Notes under the pieces: generated by a model | Databases searched by the model: none | The model's input: the letters and a program-made list of their open reading frames with translations, nothing else | Told to the model about the DNA's origin: nothing | NCBI GenBank assembly: GCA_025757985.1 | Contig: CP107210.1 | Coordinates: 620,001 to 684,000, forward strand | Source of the DNA: Oscillospiraceae bacterium | Lineage (GTDB): Bacteria > Bacillota > Clostridia > Oscillospirales > Ruminococcaceae | Reading direction: 5' to 3' | DNA: 64,000 nt | Made by a program: the position numbers and the translations under genes | Part shown: positions 16,427-25,502 of the stretch, in pieces | Position numbering within the stretch: the stretch's first letter is position 1 | Layout of the letters: each line of letters starts with the position of its first letter

Positions 16427-18301
16427 ATGAGCTATCCCTTGCTGGAGCGTATCAATGCGCCCGGAGAAATTAAAAATCTGCCCGCAGACGAGATGCCCGC
16501 CCTGTGCGAGGAAATCCGGCAGTTCCTGATCAAAAGCGTTTCCGAGACAGGCGGCCATCTGTCCTCCAATCTGGGTGTTGTGGAATTGACGGTCGCTTTG
16601 CACCGTGTGCTGGATTTTCCGCAGGACAAGCTGCTGTTTGATGTAGGCCACCAATGCTACACCCACAAGCTGCTGACCGGCCGCCGGGCCGGTTTTGCGC
16701 AGCTGCGCCGCAAGAACGGTATCTCGGGCTTTCCCAGCCCGGAGGAGAGCAACTGTGACGCTTTCATTGCCGGGCACGGCAGCGCTGCGCTGTCTACGGC
16801 CATCGGCATCGCCCGGGCCAAAAAGCTCAAAAACGAGCCGGGCAAGGTCGTGGTCATTGTGGGTGATGGCGCCTTTACGGGCGGCATGGTCTACGAGGGC
16901 ATGAACAATGTCAGCAAGCTGAACAATCTGATCGTCATTTTGAACGACAACAAGATGTCGATTTCCAAAAATGTCGGCCAGATGGCCAACTATCTGACCA
17001 AGCTGCGCACCGACCCGAAATATTCCCATGTCAAGGCGCACATGGAAACGGTGCTTGAGCGCATCCCGGTCGCCGGTGATGCCATGGTCAAGGTGCTGCA
17101 GGGCGGCAAGCAGCTGATCCGCCGCGGCATCTACAAATCCACGATGTTTGAGGAGATGGGCTTCCAGTACATCGGGCCGGTGAACGGCCATGATGTCGAT
17201 ATGCTGACCCACACCCTGACCAACCTGCGCGAGCAGTATGCCCCCGTATTCCTGCATATCGTCACCCAGAAGGGCAAGGGCCTGAAGCCTGCCGAGGAAA
17301 ATCCCGGAGAATTTCACGCCGTATCGTCCATTGATCTCAACCATCTGACCAACCCCGAGCTTTCGCCGAAGGACTCCTTTTCTTCGACCTTCGGCTGTGC
17401 GCTGGCCGATCTGGGCGATGACGAGCCGCGTCTGTGCGGCATCACCGCCGCCATGAAGTACGGCACCGGCCTCAACTTTTTCAAGCACCGCCATCCCGCC
17501 CGCTTCTTTGATGTCGGCATGGCGGAGGAACATGCCGTCAGCTTTGCGGCAGGTCTTGCCAGTCAGGGCCTGCTGCCGGTCGTTGCGATCTATTCGACCT
17601 TCTTCCAGCGCGCCTATGATCAGATCATCCACGATGTCAATCTGATGCAGCTTGATGTTCTTTTTGCCGTGGATCGCGCGGGGCTTGTGCCCGGTGACGG
17701 CGCCACCCATCAGGGTATTTACGATGTGGCGTTCTTCTCCAATGTAAATATTCCTGTGTTTGCCCCGGCCAACTATGCTGAGCTGCGCTACTGGCTGACT
17801 TATCTTGTGCGGGAGGCCCGCGGCCCCCGCACGATCCGCTATGCCCGCGGGGAGGAGAACCCCGCGCTGGCTGCGCTGCCCTGCACAGGCAAGCGCTTTG
17901 ACCTGTTGGAGCCTGGCGCCGGTGCGCGCATCGCACTGGTCAGCTACGGTGCCGAGACGGAGGAGATCATCGCCGCCCGCGATCTGCTGGCCCAGAACAG
18001 GCAGCAGGCAGACTGTGTAAAGCTGACCCAGATCTACCCGTTGCCCGATGGGCTGTGCGATGCACTTAAGCCCTACGACACGATCCTCTTTGCCGAGGAT
18101 TCCGTGCGGACCGGCAGCATCGGTGAGCAGTTGGGCTTTGCCCTGCAGCAATGCGGCTGGCAGGGCCGCTATCTGCTGCATGCGGTGGATAACACCCATC
18201 TGCTGCATGCCAATGTGCCCGAGTTGCGCAAGGATCAGCAGCTCGATGCAGCCGCGCTCTGCACGGATATACTGAACCATCTAAAGGAGAAGCAGGCATG
18301 A
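16427..18301 (+). CDS. dxs: 1-deoxy-D-xylulose-5-phosphate synthase
   Basis: A 624-residue protein of normal length. It has the N-terminal GGHLSSNLGVVELTVALH motif, the thiamine diphosphate-binding GDGAFTGG ... LNDNKMSIS region (about 145-180), the transketolase central domain with DVGMAEEHAV and GLVPGDGATHQG, and a C-terminal domain. It condenses pyruvate and glyceraldehyde 3-phosphate, the first step of the MEP pathway. The stop overlaps the tlyA start as ATGA. Confidence 0.96.
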   Translation: MSYPLLERINAPGEIKNLPADEMPALCEEIRQFLIKSVSETGGHLSSNLGVVELTVALHRVLDFPQDKLLFDVGHQCYTHKLLTGRRAGFAQLRRKNGISGFPSPEESNCDAFIAGHGSAALSTAIGIARAKKLKNEPGKVVVIVGDGAFTGGMVYEGMNNVSKLNNLIVILNDNKMSISKNVGQMANYLTKLRTDPKYSHVKAHMETVLERIPVAGDAMVKVLQGGKQLIRRGIYKSTMFEEMGFQYIGPVNGHDVDMLTHTLTNLREQYAPVFLHIVTQKGKGLKPAEENPGEFHAVSSIDLNHLTNPELSPKDSFSSTFGCALADLGDDEPRLCGITAAMKYGTGLNFFKHRHPARFFDVGMAEEHAVSFAAGLASQGLLPVVAIYSTFFQRAYDQIIHDVNLMQLDVLFAVDRAGLVPGDGATHQGIYDVAFFSNVNIPVFAPANYAELRYWLTYLVREARGPRTIRYARGEENPALAALPCTGKRFDLLEPGAGARIALVSYGAETEEIIAARDLLAQNRQQADCVKLTQIYPLPDGLCDALKPYDTILFAEDSVRTGSIGEQLGFALQQCGWQGRYLLHAVDNTHLLHANVPELRKDQQLDAAALCTDILNHLKEKQA

Positions 18302-19119
18302 GCAAGATACGCCTGGATCAATACCTGTGCCAGAACGGTCTGGTGCAGAGCCGTGAGCGCGCCAAGGCGCTTATCATGTCCGGCATTGTCTTTGTCAATG
18401 AGCAAAAGGCGGACAAAGCCGGGGAGATGATCGCACCCGATGCCAAGGTCGAGGTGCGCGGCCACGATATCGGCTATGTCAGCCGCGGCGGCCTCAAGCT
18501 GGAGAAGGCGATGCAGGTCTTTCCCATGCGGCCGGACGGCAAGGTCTGCATGGACATCGGTGCCTCCACCGGCGGCTTTACGGATTGTATGCTGCAAAAC
18601 GGCGCGGTCAAGGTCTATGCCGTTGATGTCGGCTACGGCCAGCTGGCCTGGAGTCTGCGCACGGACGAGCGCGTCATCAATATGGAGCGCACCAACATCC
18701 GCAATGTAAAGCCCGAGGACTTGTCAGAGCCGGTAGCCTTTTTCAGTGTCGATGTTTCGTTCATCTCTCTCAAGCACATTTTCCCGGTCGCAGACGCGAT
18801 CTGCACGCCGGAGGCTGTCGGTGTATGCCTCGTCAAGCCGCAGTTTGAGGCCGGCCGCGAAAAGGTCGGCAAAAAGGGCGTCGTCCGTGACCCGGCCACC
18901 CACCGCGAGGTGCTGAAGATGGCCGAGGGGTACGCCATGGCAAACCACTTTACCCCGGCAGGTCTGGATTTTTCTCCCATCAAGGGACCCGAGGGCAACA
19001 TTGAATATCTGCTGTATGTCCAGCACTGCGAGACCCCGCAGCCGCTGCCGGACGGCCTGATTGAAAAGGTCGTGGCAGCCTCCCACGAGACGCTTGACAA
19101 GACCCCCAACCACCACTGA
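18298..19119 (+). CDS. tlyA: TlyA family rRNA methyltransferase (YqxC-like)
   Basis: A 273-residue protein with an N-terminal S4 RNA-binding domain (IRLDQYLCQNGLVQSRERAK) and an FtsJ-like methyltransferase domain. The S-adenosylmethionine motif is CMDIGASTGGFTDCML (about 83-98), followed by DVGYGQLAW. The family 2'-O-methylates rRNA cytidines in some bacteria; some members were named hemolysins. Its place between dxs and nadK is conserved in Firmicutes. Confidence 0.9.
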   Translation: MSKIRLDQYLCQNGLVQSRERAKALIMSGIVFVNEQKADKAGEMIAPDAKVEVRGHDIGYVSRGGLKLEKAMQVFPMRPDGKVCMDIGASTGGFTDCMLQNGAVKVYAVDVGYGQLAWSLRTDERVINMERTNIRNVKPEDLSEPVAFFSVDVSFISLKHIFPVADAICTPEAVGVCLVKPQFEAGREKVGKKGVVRDPATHREVLKMAEGYAMANHFTPAGLDFSPIKGPEGNIEYLLYVQHCETPQPLPDGLIEKVVAASHETLDKTPNHH

Positions 19120-19136
19120 GAAAGGAACCTGACGCT

Positions 19137-19982
19137 ATGTCGGTTTTACTGATTCCCAACCCGACCAAGGACACCGGGCTTGCCGTTACGCGGCAGGCCG
19201 CTGCTGTGCTGGCCGGGCGGGGCATCCCGGTCCTGATGCCGCAGGCCTTTGCGGCGGCCGATGGGCTGGATGGTGTGCGTTTCCTGCCGGAGGAGCAGGC
19301 CTACCGCGCCGCCGAGCAGGTCGTGACCATCGGCGGTGACGGTACCTTGCTGCGCGCCGGGCTGGACTGTTTGGCGCACGGCAAGCCCGTTCTGGGCGTA
19401 AACCTTGGCCGCACAGGCTTTCTTGCCACCTGTGAAGTAGGAGAGCTTGCCACCAAGCTGAACCGACTGGCGGCAGGGGATTTCACCCTTGTGGAGCGCG
19501 GACTGCTGCATGCCCGCGTGCCCGCTCACGACTGGGCGGCCGATGCCATCAACGACATTGTGCTTTTTGGCAACACCCGCCTGCATCCGATGGATTATAA
19601 AGTATACTGCGATGGTGCCTTTGTAGGCGGCTACCGCAGCGACGGCATGATACTGGCCACACCGACCGGCTCCACTGCGTATTCCTTCTCGGCAGGCGGC
19701 CCTATTTTGGACGCTGCCGCCGATGTCATGGTTCTGACGCCGGTCTGTGCTCATAACGCCCATGTAGCCCCGCTGGTGTTTGCTGCCAGCCGAAAGCTGG
19801 AGATCATTGCCGATGTCGAAAACCGTGACGGCAGCTTTGCCTGCGCCGACAGCAGCAACCAGTGCGGCCTGCTGCCCGGGGAAAGCCTGCTGGTGACCGG
19901 CGGCGGGCAGCATCTGCAGCTGATTACATTTGATGACGCCGAACAGTTTCATGCCATAGAAAACAAATTGATGAGGAGATGA
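19137..19982 (+). CDS. nadK: NAD kinase
   Basis: A 281-residue protein with the GGDGTLL motif near residue 62, NLGRTGFLA near 85, and the TPTGSTAYSFSAGGPI motif near 180. It phosphorylates NAD to NADP in the cytoplasm. It starts after AAAGGAACC and overlaps argR by 4 bases. Confidence 0.95.
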   Translation: MSVLLIPNPTKDTGLAVTRQAAAVLAGRGIPVLMPQAFAAADGLDGVRFLPEEQAYRAAEQVVTIGGDGTLLRAGLDCLAHGKPVLGVNLGRTGFLATCEVGELATKLNRLAAGDFTLVERGLLHARVPAHDWAADAINDIVLFGNTRLHPMDYKVYCDGAFVGGYRSDGMILATPTGSTAYSFSAGGPILDAAADVMVLTPVCAHNAHVAPLVFAASRKLEIIADVENRDGSFACADSSNQCGLLPGESLLVTGGGQHLQLITFDDAEQFHAIENKLMRR

Positions 19983-20449
19983 TCCCTGTGAAAAGTGCAC
20001 GCCATCAGGCGATTTTGGACCTGATCGAACAGCATCCTATCGACCGGCAGGAGGATCTGCTGGCACATCTGCGGGAGGAAGGCTTTGATGTAACGCAGGC
20101 CACCGTATCCCGCGACATCCGTGAGCTGCAGCTGGTCAAGACGGCTACCGCTGACGGACGCTACCGCTATGTACCGGCCTCTGCCTCCGGCAAGGTGACA
20201 CACTCGCCCAGCCGGTTTGAGATGATCTTCCGGGAGTCCGTTCTCAAGGTGGACTACGCAGGGCATATGGTGCTGGTCAAGTGCTTTTCCGGCATGGCCA
20301 ACGCCGCCTGCGAGGTGTTTGACGCCAAACAGTGGGACAATGTCGTCGGCACCCTTTCCGGTGATGACACCTTCTTTATCCTGATGCGCAATGAAGAGGA
20401 TGCTGCCGTCATCTGCAAGCAGCTGCAGCAGTATACCCGCCGCGGGTAA
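19979..20449 (+). CDS. argR: Arginine repressor
   Basis: A 156-residue protein with an N-terminal winged helix (QEDLLAHLREEGFDVTQATVSRDIRELQL; landmark TQATVSRDI) and a C-terminal hexamerisation and arginine-binding domain ending DDTFFILMRNEEDA. In Clostridia ArgR commonly lies between nadK and recN even when arginine genes are elsewhere. It would control arginine biosynthesis or catabolism. ATG at 19979 is used; GTG at 19988 is possible. Confidence 0.93.
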   Translation: MIPVKSARHQAILDLIEQHPIDRQEDLLAHLREEGFDVTQATVSRDIRELQLVKTATADGRYRYVPASASGKVTHSPSRFEMIFRESVLKVDYAGHMVLVKCFSGMANAACEVFDAKQWDNVVGTLSGDDTFFILMRNEEDAAVICKQLQQYTRRG

Positions 20450-20475
20450 TTTTAACGACAGGGAGGAGCCGCCCC

Positions 20476-22143
20476 ATGCTGGCAAACCTGAAAATTGAAA
20501 ATGTTGCGGTTATTGAAAAGGCCGAGGTCAACTTCACCCATGGCTTTACAGTGCTGACAGGTGAGACAGGTGCCGGTAAGTCCATCCTGATCGACTCCAT
20601 CAACGCCATTCTAGGTAACCGTACCTCCCGCGAGCTTGTGCGCAGCGGCGCTCAGAAGGCGTGTATCTGGGCCACCTTTGAGGCTATACCGGCGTCTGTC
20701 AAAAAGCAGCTTGAGAAGTGCGGCTACGAGGCCAGCGATGACCTGCTTTTGTACCGTGAGATCAACGCCGAGGGCAAGGGCAGCTGCCGTATCAACGGTA
20801 TGCCTGCCACCGCTGCCGTCGTGCGGGATATTTCCGCCGGACTTCTGTCCATCCACGGCCAGCACGACAGCCAGAGCCTGACAAACCCTGCCTTGCATCT
20901 GGATCTGCTGGATCAGTACGCCCAGAACCGCGAGCTGTTTGCCGAGTATTACCGCCGCTACCGCGAGCTGGTCACGGTAAAGCGCCAGCTGGATACCGCA
21001 AACGCCAGCGAGGCCGACAAGCAGCGCCGCATAGAAGCCCTGACCGCCGAGATCGATGCCATTGACGCCGCTGCGCTGCAGCCCGGCGAGGAAAAGACCC
21101 TGCAGGAGCGCAAAACGGTCATCACCCATGCTCAGAGCATTCTGGAGGGCATCACCGCCGCCCACCTTGCGCTGGCCGGGGATGAGGACGGCGAGCAGGC
21201 GGGCGCAGCGGATCTTTTGGGCGGTGCTGTGGACGGACTGCAGAACAGTGCCCGGCTCGATGAATCGCTTGCTGCCATGTCCGAGCGGCTGAACGAGTTG
21301 TACTACAGCGCCCGGGATCTTGCCACCGATCTGGCTGACCGGTTGGATGCCTATGGCTTTGACGCCGGGGAACTGGATCAGATCGAATCCCGCCTTGATA
21401 CGATCTACCGCATCAAGCAAAAGTTTGGTATGGAGGTAGAGGAGCTTCTGGCACGGCGCGACACAGCCGCCGCCGAGTTAGAGAACTTCCAGTCCTCCGG
21501 CCAGCGGATCGCCGAGCTGAAGGCCCGGATGCAGACGCTGTATGCCGCCGCCAAGGAGGCCGCCGAGGCGCTGACCCAAAGCCGCCTGAAGGGCTTTGCC
21601 GCCATGAACAAGCAGATGAAGGCCGCGCTGGAATTTCTGAACATGCCGGGTATTCGTTTTGCACTCAAGCATGCGCGAGGGCCGTTGTCCTCCCACGGGC
21701 AGGATACCGTGGAATTTTTGATTTCCACCAACCCCGGTGAGGAGCCAAAGCCGCTGGCAAAGATTGCATCCGGCGGTGAGCTTTCCCGCATTATGCTGGC
21801 CTTCAAGAGCGCTTTGTCCGACCGTGATGCCCTGCCTACCGTTATCTACGATGAGATCGACACAGGCGTATCGGGTCTGGCGGCGGGGCGTATCGGCCAG
21901 CTTTTGCACCAGACAGCCAAAGGGCATCAGGTGCTGTGCATCACCCACACACCGCAGGTTGCCGCCTTTGCAGACAACCAGCTTTTGATCCAGAAAAATG
22001 TCCGCAACGACCGTACCTTTACCGAGATCCATACCCTTGATATGGACGGCCGCGTGGAGGTGCTGGCGCGGATGATCTCCGGTGACAAGGTCAGTGAACT
22101 GAGCCTTGCCAGCGCGCGGGAGCTTATCGAGAAGTCCAAATAA
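20476..22143 (+). CDS. recN: DNA repair protein RecN
   Basis: A 555-residue SMC-like ATPase. It has Walker A GETGAGKSILID near residue 30, central coiled coil (about 160-370) and C-terminal Walker B DEIDTGVSGLAAGRIG. RecN acts early in double-strand break repair. The ATG follows GGGAGGAG. It ends the long plus-strand block; no strong terminator is seen before the tyrS leader promoter. Confidence 0.95.
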   Translation: MLANLKIENVAVIEKAEVNFTHGFTVLTGETGAGKSILIDSINAILGNRTSRELVRSGAQKACIWATFEAIPASVKKQLEKCGYEASDDLLLYREINAEGKGSCRINGMPATAAVVRDISAGLLSIHGQHDSQSLTNPALHLDLLDQYAQNRELFAEYYRRYRELVTVKRQLDTANASEADKQRRIEALTAEIDAIDAAALQPGEEKTLQERKTVITHAQSILEGITAAHLALAGDEDGEQAGAADLLGGAVDGLQNSARLDESLAAMSERLNELYYSARDLATDLADRLDAYGFDAGELDQIESRLDTIYRIKQKFGMEVEELLARRDTAAAELENFQSSGQRIAELKARMQTLYAAAKEAAEALTQSRLKGFAAMNKQMKAALEFLNMPGIRFALKHARGPLSSHGQDTVEFLISTNPGEEPKPLAKIASGGELSRIMLAFKSALSDRDALPTVIYDEIDTGVSGLAAGRIGQLLHQTAKGHQVLCITHTPQVAAFADNQLLIQKNVRNDRTFTEIHTLDMDGRVEVLARMISGDKVSELSLASARELIEKSK

Positions 22144-22191
22144 CCCCTTCGCCCCTATAAATTCACGCAAAATAAAACTCGTGGCCCATGC

Positions 22192-22220
22192 TTGACAACC
22201 CGCGCAGAATATGATAGAGT
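22192..22220 (+). promoter_or_regulatory. Probable promoter for the tyrS leader
   Basis: TTGACA at 22192-22197 is followed 17 bases later by TAGAGT at 22215-22220, a weak -10. A TATGAT at 22210-22215 is a better hexamer but at a spacing of only 12. Confidence 0.5.
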
Positions 22221-22221
22221 A

Positions 22222-22518
22222 ATTTTTGTTAAATGCAGTGATGGGACCCAGTACCCGTCTGCCATGCTACAGAGAAGCCCCGGTCGGTGCAAGGGGTCAG
22301 CAGAGGTTGACGGCGAATACAGCCCGGAGCAGCAGGCTGAACGCGCAAGCTAGTAGGCTGTGCCGTGTGCGCACGTTACAGCGTTTGGGTGTCGCAGGCT
22401 TACCCTTTGGCCGCCGCACCCGCGAAGGCCCGCCGCCGTGAGGCACGGGCAAACAGAGGTGGTACCGCGATATTTCGCCCTCTGCCAAATTCACATTTGG
22501 CAGGGGCTTTTATTTTTT
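22222..22518 (+). ncRNA. Tyrosine T-box riboswitch (tyrS leader)
   Basis: The leader between recN and tyrS carries the T-box sequence AGAGGTGGTACCGCG at 22455-22469 and a terminator hairpin (arms about 22477-22490 and 22495-22507) followed by T residues. The stem I region contains AGAGAAGCC and GGTGCAAGG elements. The specifier is read as TAC (tyrosine) at 22252-22254. Uncharged tRNA-Tyr should stabilise the antiterminator and allow tyrS transcription. Folding was judged by eye. Confidence 0.93.
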
Positions 22519-22549
22519 GCCCTTGCCGCAACAAACGGAGGTAAAACCC

Positions 22550-23770
22550 ATGACGATTTACGATGAACTGAAAGCCCGCGGCCTGATTGCACAGGTCACG
22601 GACGAGGAGGAGATCAAGGAGCTGATCAACAACGGCAAGGCGACCTTCTACATCGGCTTTGACTGCACAGCCGACAGCCTGACCGCCGGTCATTTTATGG
22701 CCCTGACCCTCATGAAGCGCTTACAGCAGGCCGGCAACCGCCCGATTGCCCTGATCGGTGGCGGCACAACGATGATTGGCGACCCCTCCGGCCGTACCGA
22801 TATGCGCAAGATGCTGACCAAGGAGGACATCGACCACAACGCCGAGTGCTTCAAGCGTCAGATGGAGCGCTTCATCGAGTTCGGTGACGGCAAGGCTATG
22901 ATGCTGAACAACGCTGACTGGCTGCTGAACCTGAACTACATCGAGCTGCTGCGCGAGGTCGGCCCCTGCTTCAGCGTGAACAACATGCTGCGCGCCGAGT
23001 GCTACAAGCAGCGCATGGAGAAGGGCCTGTCCTTCCTCGAGTTCAACTACATGATCATGCAGAGCTACGACTTCTACCATCTGTTCCAGAATTACGGCTG
23101 CAACATGGAGTTTGGCGGCGATGACCAGTGGAGCAACATGCTGGGCGGCACCGAGCTGATCCGCCGCAAGCTGGGCAAGGATGCCTACGCCATGACCATC
23201 ACGCTGCTGACCGACTCTCAGGGCAAGAAGATGGGCAAGACCGCAGGCAACGCTGTCTGGCTTGACCCCAACAAGACCAGCCCGTTCGAGTTCTACCAGT
23301 ACTGGCGCAATGTCGGCGACGCGGACGTTCTCAAGTGCATCCGTATGCTGACCTTCCTGCCGCTGGAGCAGATCGATGAGATGGATCACTGGGAGGGCGA
23401 GCAGCTGAACAAGGCCAAGGAGATTCTGGCCTACGAGCTGACCAAGATGGTCCACGGCGAGGCAGAAGCCGAGAAGGCGCAGGCCACCGCCCGCGGCCTC
23501 TTCAGCGGTGCTGCTGATCATGAGCACATGCCCAGCACGGCGCTGGATGCAGCGCTTGTCAAGGACGGTGCTGTCGGTCTGCTAGCTGCCATGGTAGCCG
23601 CCGGTCTGTGCGGCTCCAACCGTGAGGCCCGCCAGCTGGTCCAGCAGGGCGGTGTCCTTGTTGACGGTGAGAAGGTCACCGACCCGAAGGCAGTTCTGAC
23701 CGTTGACGCACTGAGCAAGGGCGTCGTCATCAAGAAGGGCAAGAAAGTTTATCACAAGGTTACGCTGTAA
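22550..23770 (+). CDS. tyrS: Tyrosyl-tRNA synthetase
   Basis: A 406-residue class I synthetase. The HIGH region appears as TAGHFMAL after GFDCTADSL, the KMSKS loop as KKMGKTAGNAVWLD, and a C-terminal S4 RNA-binding domain holds SNREARQLVQQGGVLVDG. ATG at 22550 follows CGGAGG; the in-frame ATG at 22517 would fall within the terminator of the T-box and is rejected. Expression is controlled by the T-box leader. Confidence 0.96.
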   Translation: MTIYDELKARGLIAQVTDEEEIKELINNGKATFYIGFDCTADSLTAGHFMALTLMKRLQQAGNRPIALIGGGTTMIGDPSGRTDMRKMLTKEDIDHNAECFKRQMERFIEFGDGKAMMLNNADWLLNLNYIELLREVGPCFSVNNMLRAECYKQRMEKGLSFLEFNYMIMQSYDFYHLFQNYGCNMEFGGDDQWSNMLGGTELIRRKLGKDAYAMTITLLTDSQGKKMGKTAGNAVWLDPNKTSPFEFYQYWRNVGDADVLKCIRMLTFLPLEQIDEMDHWEGEQLNKAKEILAYELTKMVHGEAEAEKAQATARGLFSGAADHEHMPSTALDAALVKDGAVGLLAAMVAAGLCGSNREARQLVQQGGVLVDGEKVTDPKAVLTVDALSKGVVIKKGKKVYHKVTL

Positions 23771-23816
23771 AGCAAAGTTGCTTCACAGTCAATTTCATCA
23801 CACACTATAAGCAAAC

Positions 23817-23862
23817 AAGCCCCCTGTCCGCACGGCAAACGTTGTTGGACAGGGGGCTTTTG
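23817..23862 (+). terminator. Terminator after tyrS
   Basis: A perfect 13-bp stem (23817-23829 with 23847-23859) is followed by a short T run. From about 23870 the sequence becomes AT-rich, marking the edge of the inserted island. Confidence 0.85.
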
Positions 23863-24007
23863 GTGTAGTATAATGGAACAAATCTTGCTAATGTATTTGT
23901 CAAGAGTTTTTTATAGATTTTCCGATTTTCTTTTGGAAAAAGGGCGCATTAAATTGAACCCACAGCAGTTGTGGATTTTTGAAAAAGATATATAATAGAG
24001 TCAGTGG

Positions 24008-25213
24008 TTACTGTTGCTTGAGCGTTTCCATCGCTCTCGCGTAGTAGATGCGGAGAAACTTGTTGACTCCGGCCATTTTAGCTACGTTATACGGTTTCCC
24101 TTCCTGTTCCTTTTTGAGCAGAAAAAGGTAGACAGGGTCATCTTGAGGTCGTGTAAGTTTGAGTGCCTGCATAACCTCAAAGCAATACTTTCTGAGAGCC
24201 GCATTCCCACGTTTTGATATGTGGCGATTGTGGCTCTCAAATGTTCCAGACTGATATGGAGGCGCATCGTTACCAGCATAAGCGTTGAGTGCTTTTCCAC
24301 TGTGAAAGCGGCGGATATCTCCAATTTCAGCAAGGATAAGGGGACCGAGTCGATCCCCAACACCAGCCATAGAGCGCAGAACAGCGTATTCGGGCAACGT
24401 TTCAGCTAATGTTTGCATTTTTAGAATAATTGAATCAGTGGCCTTTTGTGATTCACAGACAAGTTCAAGACATTGATTTTGAGCCGCAAGAGTGTATTCG
24501 TTTTCTCCCCTTGTTGTGATATTGCGTAATGCAGCTTCGTAAATTGCCAACCCATATGTTTTGGTTTGGCGATTTCGAGATTTTCTTGCGATTTTTTCAA
24601 ATGCGTCAAGGAAACGACTTTTTCCCATTTTCTTTATACGATCGTAGGATTTAAAACGATTGATAAAGAGAACGGAAAGACTGGTTTCTGGCGTTCTGGT
24701 CGTTAGAGGCAGAATGTTGGTTATGCCAGGCATCGTTTCATCCAATAGATTAAGTAGAAATACTTTGTTGGTTTTAAGGGTAAGCATTCGCTGATTATAC
24801 TGTCGTGCCAAAAATTTCAAATCTTCGTATTTCTGCTCCATAGATGTATATGGAACCAGAGAATAACTCTTTTCCAATGCATATCTGGCAATCCGCACTG
24901 CATCTTTCTTGTCTGTTTTGGCCTTGCGAAGATCCATGTCTCCGAATTTCTTGATTTGATAGGCATTAACCATACAAACAGGGAGCCCGGCTTCCTGCAA
25001 CGCTTTCAGAACAGGATAATGGTAATGCCCGGTATTTTCCATTAAGATGGTTGCAGATTGCTTGCTATTCAAAATATACTTAATGAAAGCGTCTAGTTCG
25101 GGCTGCGTATGGTGGAACTCAAAAGGACTTGTGTGCATTGATCCGTCTTGGTTTAAGATGGCTGCTACACTTTTTGACTTGGAAATATCGATTCCTACTG
25201 CGAGCATTGACAT
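24008..25213 (-). CDS. IS110 family DEDD recombinase/transposase
   Basis: A 401-residue, apparently intact protein. The RuvC-like DEDD catalytic residues are visible at D9 (GIDIS), E59 (MENTGH), D101 and D104 (KTDKKDA). The C-terminal transposase-20 domain has SMAGVGDRLGPLILAEIGD at 281-299 and the QSG motif with the conserved serine at 322. IS110 enzymes insert and excise elements using a structured bridge RNA made from the element's non-coding end. Base composition is clearly lower in GC than the flanking genes, a sign of transfer. Confidence 0.95.
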   Translation of the reverse strand: MSMLAVGIDISKSKSVAAILNQDGSMHTSPFEFHHTQPELDAFIKYILNSKQSATILMENTGHYHYPVLKALQEAGLPVCMVNAYQIKKFGDMDLRKAKTDKKDAVRIARYALEKSYSLVPYTSMEQKYEDLKFLARQYNQRMLTLKTNKVFLLNLLDETMPGITNILPLTTRTPETSLSVLFINRFKSYDRIKKMGKSRFLDAFEKIARKSRNRQTKTYGLAIYEAALRNITTRGENEYTLAAQNQCLELVCESQKATDSIILKMQTLAETLPEYAVLRSMAGVGDRLGPLILAEIGDIRRFHSGKALNAYAGNDAPPYQSGTFESHNRHISKRGNAALRKYCFEVMQALKLTRPQDDPVYLFLLKKEQEGKPYNVAKMAGVNKFLRIYYARAMETLKQQ

Positions 25214-25436
25214 TCCTTCTTTCGTTTCGATTTATGGCTATCCAGCTTTTCCAAAGTACGCACATATTCAATCGTGAAACGGGAGCTATGTCCCAACTTG
25301 CTGAATCGAGCACAAAACAATGGAGGCTGGCTGACACATTTGTCTGCGGGCGTGGTGTCCCAATCGGAAAGTTCGTCAGACCATACCTCCATTTTAAAGG
25401 AAAAGAGCAAGGCCGGATAGGCCTTACTCTTACATT
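25214..25436 (-). ncRNA. Candidate bridge RNA region of the IS110 element
   Basis: The non-coding end upstream of the recombinase has no convincing gene but holds strong inverted repeats. A two-part stem pairs 25320-25326 with 25386-25392 and 25329-25335 with 25375-25382 (one bulged A), closing a 39-base loop at 25336-25374. A second hairpin pairs 25403-25414 with 25420-25431. A small GGGA/TCCC hairpin lies at 25281-25294. Bridge RNAs of the IS110 group come from this position and carry large internal loops. No covariance or expression evidence is available. Confidence 0.5.
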
Positions 25437-25502
25437 ATGAATCGGAATTTGCGCATTTCAATAGGTCGAACAGATGAAAATTTGAAGATGACGGAGGATA
25501 TA

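Larger units (their letters stand above)
23990..25440 (-). mobile_element. IS110-family insertion element (approximate ends)
   Basis: An AT-rich segment unlike its surroundings holds one DEDD recombinase gene with a short downstream end and about 225 bases of structured non-coding DNA upstream of it. That layout fits the IS110 group, where the long non-coding end precedes the gene. Terminal inverted repeats and target duplications are not expected in this family and none were seen, so both ends are estimates. Confidence 0.7.

Noticed and set aside
15791..18280. An 829-residue open frame antisense to dxs and ispA
   Set aside because: It covers several well-supported genes and has no ribosome site or recognisable motif.
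22210..22215. TATGAT as the -10 of the tyrS leader promoter
   Set aside because: It lies only 12 bases from TTGACA; TAGAGT at the 17-base position was preferred although weaker.
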